Part shown: piece after piece, positions 61,101 through 64,000 of the stretch
Layout of the letters: each line of letters starts with the position of its first letter
How positions within the stretch are numbered: the first letter of the stretch is position 1
Translations under genes and position numbers: made by a program
The notes under the pieces: generated by a model
Database searches by the model: none
The model's input: the letters and a program-made list of their open reading frames with translations, nothing else
Told to the model about the DNA's origin: nothing
NCBI GenBank assembly: GCA_004335835.1
Contig: RWJK01001811.1
Span: 62,001 to 126,000, forward strand
DNA length: 64,000 nucleotides
Origin: Scenedesmus sp. ARA3
Taxonomy: Eukaryota; Chlorophyta; Chlorophyceae; Sphaeropleales; Scenedesmaceae
Direction: 5' to 3'

Positions 61101-64000
61101 CGTGCGCTGTGCGTGCGCGTGTTCAATGCCTGTACCTGCAAACCATGTGCTTGCATGCGCGCAAGAGTTATGCATGTATCTTGGGGCATCTGCCTGCGTT
61201 CCTCTGAATGCAGCTGTATGCAGTTGCACTTCACTGTGGCGAGGCAGGCATCCCTAACCCGTCCCTAAGTTGTCCCTAGCCGCCCCTAAGTGCTGCAGTG
61301 GCTTGTGCACGTAATTGTACATCAGACCCCGCACACCAACGCTCTATGAGCCGCTGCATGGGACACTCTGCCCCCGCCCTGTTCCGTGTTCCCTCCAAAC
61401 CTTTTCCCGCCGCCCTACCCCTGTCACCGTCTCTCGTTGCCACCACTCAACGCCTTGCCAGGTTTCAGCCAAAACCGAGGAGGCAGACATAGTGCAGGGC
61501 CTGCGCTGCGGTGCCGATGACTACATAACCAAGCCCTTCAAGCGCGCCGAGCTCGCCGCACGCATCCGCGCACACATCCGCGCACGCGACGCGTTTGCGC
61601 AGCAGCAGGCGGCGGAGCAGGCGTGGCTCATGCAGCACAACCTGCTGCCGCCCAACGTGCAGCGCAAGCTGCGGGCAGGCGAGACTGTTATTGCCGAGAG
61701 CCACCCGCAAGCCACTGTGCTGTGGGCAGAGGTGGTCGGCGGCCTCACAGGCAGCGTCAGCCCTGCTGCAGCCAGCTCAGCAACACCACCAGGGCAGCAG
61801 CAGCAACAGCAGCCAGAGCAGCTTGTGGGCACACATGCTGGCAGCCTGCAGCAGCAGCAGCAGCAGCATGGCGGCATGGACGGCAGGGCTGCTGCCGGCC
61901 GGGCTTCCTGTGAGCGTGTGCTGAGCCCAGCTGAGGCTGTGGTCACGCTGAACAGCCTATACACCACGTGGGAGGAGCTGTGCGGCCAGCGGGTGAGAGC
62001 TGCAGCGTTTTGGAGTGCCTGCATGCACACTTGCTGAAGTTTTTTGCTGCTGCTGTACTGGTAGATGTTATAAGCTGTTCATTGCAAGCGTGCCTGCAGC
62101 TGCAGCGGCTCGCAACCTGCCAGAGCAGCCTGTTGGGCGCGTGTCGCCTGGTGGACGCTCATCTGACATCTTGATGTGCTTGTGCTGCATTGGAACACTA
62201 GTGCATGCTGATGCACATTGTCGTGTCTGCGCGTCATGCTCGGCACGGCACGGGGCTTCAGCTGCAGCCATCTGTGCAACACCTGTGTCACAGCACACGA
62301 CCCTGCAACACCTGTGTCGCACATTTGCTGCTGCAGCTGCGGCTGTGTGCCTGTCTACTGCCTCCTCTCTAAGGCATGCTGGCCATGGACTTCAGCGGCA
62401 GCACCTTGGGCAGGCCTGTGCTGCGTGGAACCGACCCTGCATGTGCATTCTTCCTTTTTCTGTGGTGCAACATGCTCCAGACGGAATCACCTAACCAGGC
62501 GCATGCTGTCCTGACACTGCATGCACGTTCCTGTCGTCTTCTTCTGCAAATGCTGCAGGATGTGCTTGGCGTAGACTTCAGCGGCAGCACCTTTGTGGCT
62601 GTGTCAGGTCATGATGACAACCCCGGCCACCTGGGCCACATGCTGGCCACTGCAGAGGCCATGCTGGGAGTGGCAGCAGCCATGGCAGCACAGCACGAGG
62701 GCTGCAGCCTGTCTGTGCGGCTGGGCTTGCACACGGGGCCGATCACCACAGGTGCGGCGCAGGCTCAGGGTTGGCTAGTTGTGATCAGGGTAGGGTCTCG
62801 CAGCTGCCAGGGTTGGCATGGCATTTGCACGCATGCCCATGCCGTGCTAGGCAACGCACACAGGCGGCGGGGCTGGTGTGCATGCTGCGTACAAAGCACA
62901 TTCACCCTGCACTGCTACTGAGGCGCAGCAACACCTGCCTGTCGGCTGCTGAGGCACTGCGTCATCTCCCTGCTCCCATTGCCGTCATTCGATCCAAGTC
63001 GGGCTGTGCTCCCATCGCGTGTCTCACAAGTCATTTGCTGCTGTGTGTGCAGGCCTTGTGGGCAGCAAGGCAGTGAAGCTTGTGCTCATGGGTGATACAG
63101 TAGAGGTGGCAAGGCTGCTGGCCAGCAGCGGCTGCCCACTCGGCCTGCACATCAGCGCACCTGTGTATGAGGCGCTAGGAGGCAGCAGCGGCCTGGCTGC
63201 GGCAGCTATGCCATGGACGCTGCAGGCACTCCCCGGCAGCAGCGCGCGGCAGCACACCTACCTGCTGCCGAGTGCAGCATGTGCTGCGGCTGCAGCTGCG
63301 TGGGGTTCTGGCCTGGAAGAGCAGCAGCAGGGCAGCAGCCTGCTGGCCCTGCAGGGCAGGCAGGACTCCAGCAGCTGCACATTCCTGTCCACAGCAGCAG
63401 CAGCTGCAGCGCAGCTGCAGCAGCAGGCGGCTGCTGCAGCAGCTGCTGGCGCGGGGGCACAGGGGTCACATGCTGCAGGCGCAGCCGCAGATCCTGCCCT
63501 GGCTGCCACCACTGACTGCACTGGCAGCGGCAGCCGAGCGCAGGTGGCCCTGCTGCCATCGCTGACTAGTCAAGCAGCCACAGCTTCCGCCTCTGCAGAC
63601 GCAGCAGCAGCTGCTGCTGCTAAGAACAGCGTCAGCTGCACAGCAGCAGGCACAGCGACACCTGACGTGTCGGATGCCCCTCATGCTGCCACTGCTACTG
63701 CAGCAGCCACAGACGCCTTGGCTACAGAGCGGCAGCAGCAGCAGCAGGCAAATGTACCGCCTGGTACCTCTGCGCTACAGACTGCCACCAAAGGGGCGGG
63801 GGCAGTGGTGGTCTGCACAGCTTTGCCTGCACCCGCACCATGCGGCTCTGTTGGCTTCATTGGCACTGCTGGCAGGTCCAGCAGAGACAAAGGCGCGGCG
63901 GTGGCTTATGGCGAGGTGGCAGTCGGGCCTAGCAGTGCTTCAACTGCAGCAACAGCGGCAGCAGCGGCACCGGGTATTGCTCAGCGCAGTTCGTCGCTGA
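48777..64000 (+). CDS. Histidine-kinase rhodopsin of the HKR/2c-cyclop type (partial, runs off right end)
   Basis: Modular light sensor: microbial rhodopsin, histidine kinase, response-regulator receiver and class III nucleotide cyclase, as in Chlamydomonas and Volvox HKR/2c-cyclop proteins. Seventeen exons all keep phase: 48777-48917, 49425-49627, 50078-50246, 50670-50882, 51326-51450, 52615-52715, 53511-53686, 54009-54140, 54463-54624, 55439-55647, 56019-56109, 56417-56797, 57208-57306, 57737-57877, 61462-61992, 62559-62751, 63053->64000. This gives at least 1338 residues without a stop. Residue numbers used elsewhere count from ATG 48777; an earlier in-frame ATG (48678) or an upstream exon is possible. 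The product should sit in a membrane, in relatives often near the eyespot or flagella (inference). Several introns contain ghost copies of exon edges, and the intron 57878-61461 is unusually long. Confidence 0.9.
49677..49702 (+). repeat. Ghost copy of exon end (rhodopsin gene)
   Basis: TGCTGGGCCACATTGGCAGA then CTGTGAAC echoes the exon end at 49627 (TGCTTGGGCACAACGGCAGA then TTGTGAGT), about 72 bp downstream. The copy has lost the GTGAGT donor. Confidence 0.65.
49963..50070. repeat. (GCT)n tract just upstream of an acceptor
   Basis: More than 100 bp of GCT with a few GCC units, ending seven bases before the acceptor of the helix-C exon at 50078. It occupies the position where a polypyrimidine tract would be. 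Confidence 0.9.
50330..50480 (+). repeat. Ghost copies of the helix-D exon end
   Basis: AGCGGCCCGCTGCAG, the exon end at 50246 before GTGCGA, recurs at about 50349-50364 and 50459-50474, the second with GTGCGC after it. Confidence 0.8.
50985..51209 (+). repeat. 75-bp tandem repeat, three copies, derived from the helix-G exon start
   Basis: TGGGGCGCTGCCGA starts at 51001, 51076 and 51151, a 75-bp period. The same core opens the real helix-G exon at 51326 (GTGCTGTGGGGCGCTGCCGA). A further partial copy with an intact CTGCAG acceptor lies at 51214-51238. Confidence 0.85.
51528..51905 (+). repeat. About 115-bp tandem array of ghost exon ends
   Basis: GAGCTGATGGGCGTGCTGGA, the end of the exon at 51450, recurs starting at 51528, 51642, 51758 and 51873 with small changes, each followed by CAGGTGGGCGG-type donor sequence. 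The steps are 114-116 bp. Including the functional exon there are five copies. Confidence 0.9.
52896..53165 (+). repeat. Two ghost copies of the kinase H-box exon
   Basis: The functional H-box (ALSHELRAPINGMLG, exon end 52715) recurs as ALTHDLRAPINGMLG at about 52908-52953 and ALTHELRAPIKGMLG at about 53108-53153, each followed by a GTGCG donor. The two ghosts are 200 bp apart inside a larger tandem repeat (52788-52955 and 52987-53155). No AG acceptor lies close upstream of either ghost. Confidence 0.9.
54766..54935 (+). repeat. Two ghost copies of the F-box exon end
   Basis: CAGCTGGCACAGGCCCTGGA with a following TTTTCAGCAG and GTGAGG donor (exon end 54624) recurs at about 54768-54804 and, more decayed, at about 54884-54930. 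Confidence 0.85.
55125..55170. repeat. (CTGC)n microsatellite
   Basis: CCTG/CTGC tetranucleotide run of about eleven units in an intron of the kinase module. Confidence 0.9.
55211..55330 (+). repeat. Ghost copies of the G2-exon start
   Basis: GGCGAGGGCGCTGAC, part of the exon start at 55439, recurs at 55211 and, with its GCGCGCAGGCGGG acceptor, at about 55267-55320 (GACGTGTGGGACGTGTGCCG kept). The second copy diverges before GLGLY. Confidence 0.85.
56019..56797 (+). other. Linker between kinase and receiver
   Basis: Residues about 544-701. One short exon (SLRASLELADLEGPG) and one 381-nt exon rich in Ala, Ser and Gln. No fold is predicted. Disordered linkers of this kind separate kinase and receiver in related algal proteins (family knowledge). 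Confidence 0.75.
56826..56938 (+). repeat. Tandem repeat in intron after the linker exon
   Basis: CTCCAGGGCATGTGTGAG is repeated three times at a spacing of about 39 bp, separated by CAGCAGCAGCCAG-type sequence. Confidence 0.8.
57946..58335 (+). repeat. Decaying ghost copies of the receiver exon end
   Basis: The segment encoding EVAARLRTSYPSSLLPIIM with its donor (exon end 57877) recurs almost intact at 57947-58009 (then GTAAGC). More decayed copies are at about 58064-58083, 58141-58204 and 58279-58332; each still ends in ATCATCATG-like text followed by GTGAGC. Confidence 0.85.
58480..61240. repeat. Long alternating purine-pyrimidine tract in an intron
   Basis: About 2.7 kb dominated by GTGCGCGCATGCG-type text within the 3.6-kb intron between receiver exons. 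Recurring phrases include GAAGTGCTT, TTGCTTTGAAACGCGTGCGC (60535) and GTTGCTCTGAAACATGCGCT (60690), so it looks like an eroded tandem array. Cys/Ala/Val-rich open frames here are by-products. Confidence 0.85.
61640..63180 (+). other. Class III nucleotide cyclase domain, degenerate at catalytic positions
   Basis: Residues about 840-1065. LLPPNVQRKLRAGETVIAES leads into VLWAEVVG, where the first metal Asp of the usual FxDIVGF is Glu (E871). A Gln-rich insertion follows. The second metal region is GVDFSGSTFVAVSG: the expected GDA is GST, so the second metal Asp is Ser. RLGLHTGPITTGLVGSK and LMGDTVEVARLLAS align with RxGxHTGP...GVVG and GDTVNxASR; the transition-state Asn is Glu and the Arg is shifted or lost. 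The fold is clear, but catalysis by this chain alone is doubtful. Confidence 0.8.
62372..62415 (+). repeat. Ghost copy of a cyclase exon start
   Basis: GACTTCAGCGGCAGCACCTT at 62389 repeats the core of the real exon (62575, coding DFSGSTF). The copy has no CTGCAG acceptor next to it. Confidence 0.75.
63181..64000 (+). other. Low-complexity C-terminal tail (open to the window end)
   Basis: From the end of the cyclase-like domain the frame stays open to base 64000 without a stop. It is Ala/Gln/Ser-rich with few recognisable motifs. The true end of the protein is not in this window. Confidence 0.7.

Larger units (their letters stand above)
57208..61700 (+). other. Response-regulator receiver module
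   Basis: Residues about 702-824, from exons 57208-57306, 57737-57877 and the first part of 61462-61992. All receiver landmarks are present: acidic pair in LSVDDDPVNQL, phosphoacceptor D753 in LVLLDVMMPAMSG, switch Ser in IIMVSAKTEE, and Lys805 in DDYITKPF. It should be able to accept phosphate from the His of the same or a partner protein. Confidence 0.9.

Noticed and set aside
58190..61260. Many Cys/Ala/Val-rich open frames of 60-240 codons
   Set aside because: They arise from alternating GTGC/CGCG text in the intron; no start context, no domain, and the reading phase of the receiver exons skips over them.
1..64000. tRNA, rRNA or organelle genes
   Set aside because: I looked for clover-leaf landmarks and conserved rRNA text on both strands by eye and saw none; a covariance search would be needed to be certain.

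Overview
The window looks like nuclear DNA of a chlorophycean green alga. The genes are cut into many short exons by GT-AG introns, CTG/CAG runs are everywhere, and UGUAA-type polyadenylation signals follow some stops. The families present are algal: a rhodopsin-histidine kinase-cyclase photoreceptor, an SBP-box transcription factor, a LOG cytokinin enzyme, Ser-Pro-linked secreted proteins and a large secreted metzincin. A Haematococcus-like or related chlamydomonadalean is plausible, but I cannot name the species. Exons were assembled by hand from homology, splice consensus and reading phase; no search was run. There are three assembly gaps: 9121-9130, 39552-39627 and one N at 32844.

Layout, left to right: (1) minus, <1-2685, a secreted Cys-rich modular protein with a Ser-Pro linker, running off the left end. 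(2) plus, 4994-12141, leucine aminopeptidase (M17). (3) minus, 13797-15893, an organelle-type short-chain dehydrogenase, convergent with (2); a 67-bp-arm hairpin lies between them. (4) plus, 16218-18962, L-2-hydroxyglutarate dehydrogenase, divergent from (3) across 324 bp. (5) minus, 22371-about 24521, an SBP-box transcription factor. (6) plus, 29324-30487, an unrecognised secreted protein. (7) plus, 33705-40444, a secreted metzincin with a pre-peptidase-C-like tail. (8) minus, 44458-47769, LOG cytokinin riboside monophosphate phosphoribohydrolase. (9) plus, about 48777->64000, a histidine-kinase rhodopsin of the HKR/2c-cyclop type: microbial rhodopsin, histidine kinase, receiver, class III cyclase and a low-complexity tail. 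It runs off the right end.

Two observations stand out. First, gene 9 is a complete two-component photoreceptor whose cyclase domain lacks several canonical catalytic residues and whose kinase has an altered N-box, so its output may be regulatory or heterodimeric. Second, introns of at least four genes hold decayed direct copies of the neighbouring exon edge, often including the splice site. I call these 'ghost exon edges'. They are most abundant in genes 2 and 9, where local arrays reach three to five copies. A 3.6-kb intron in gene 9 also carries about 2.7 kb of alternating purine-pyrimidine DNA.

The genes do not form one pathway. The shared theme is light and hormone signalling (8 and 9, divergent) next to extracellular or housekeeping enzymes.
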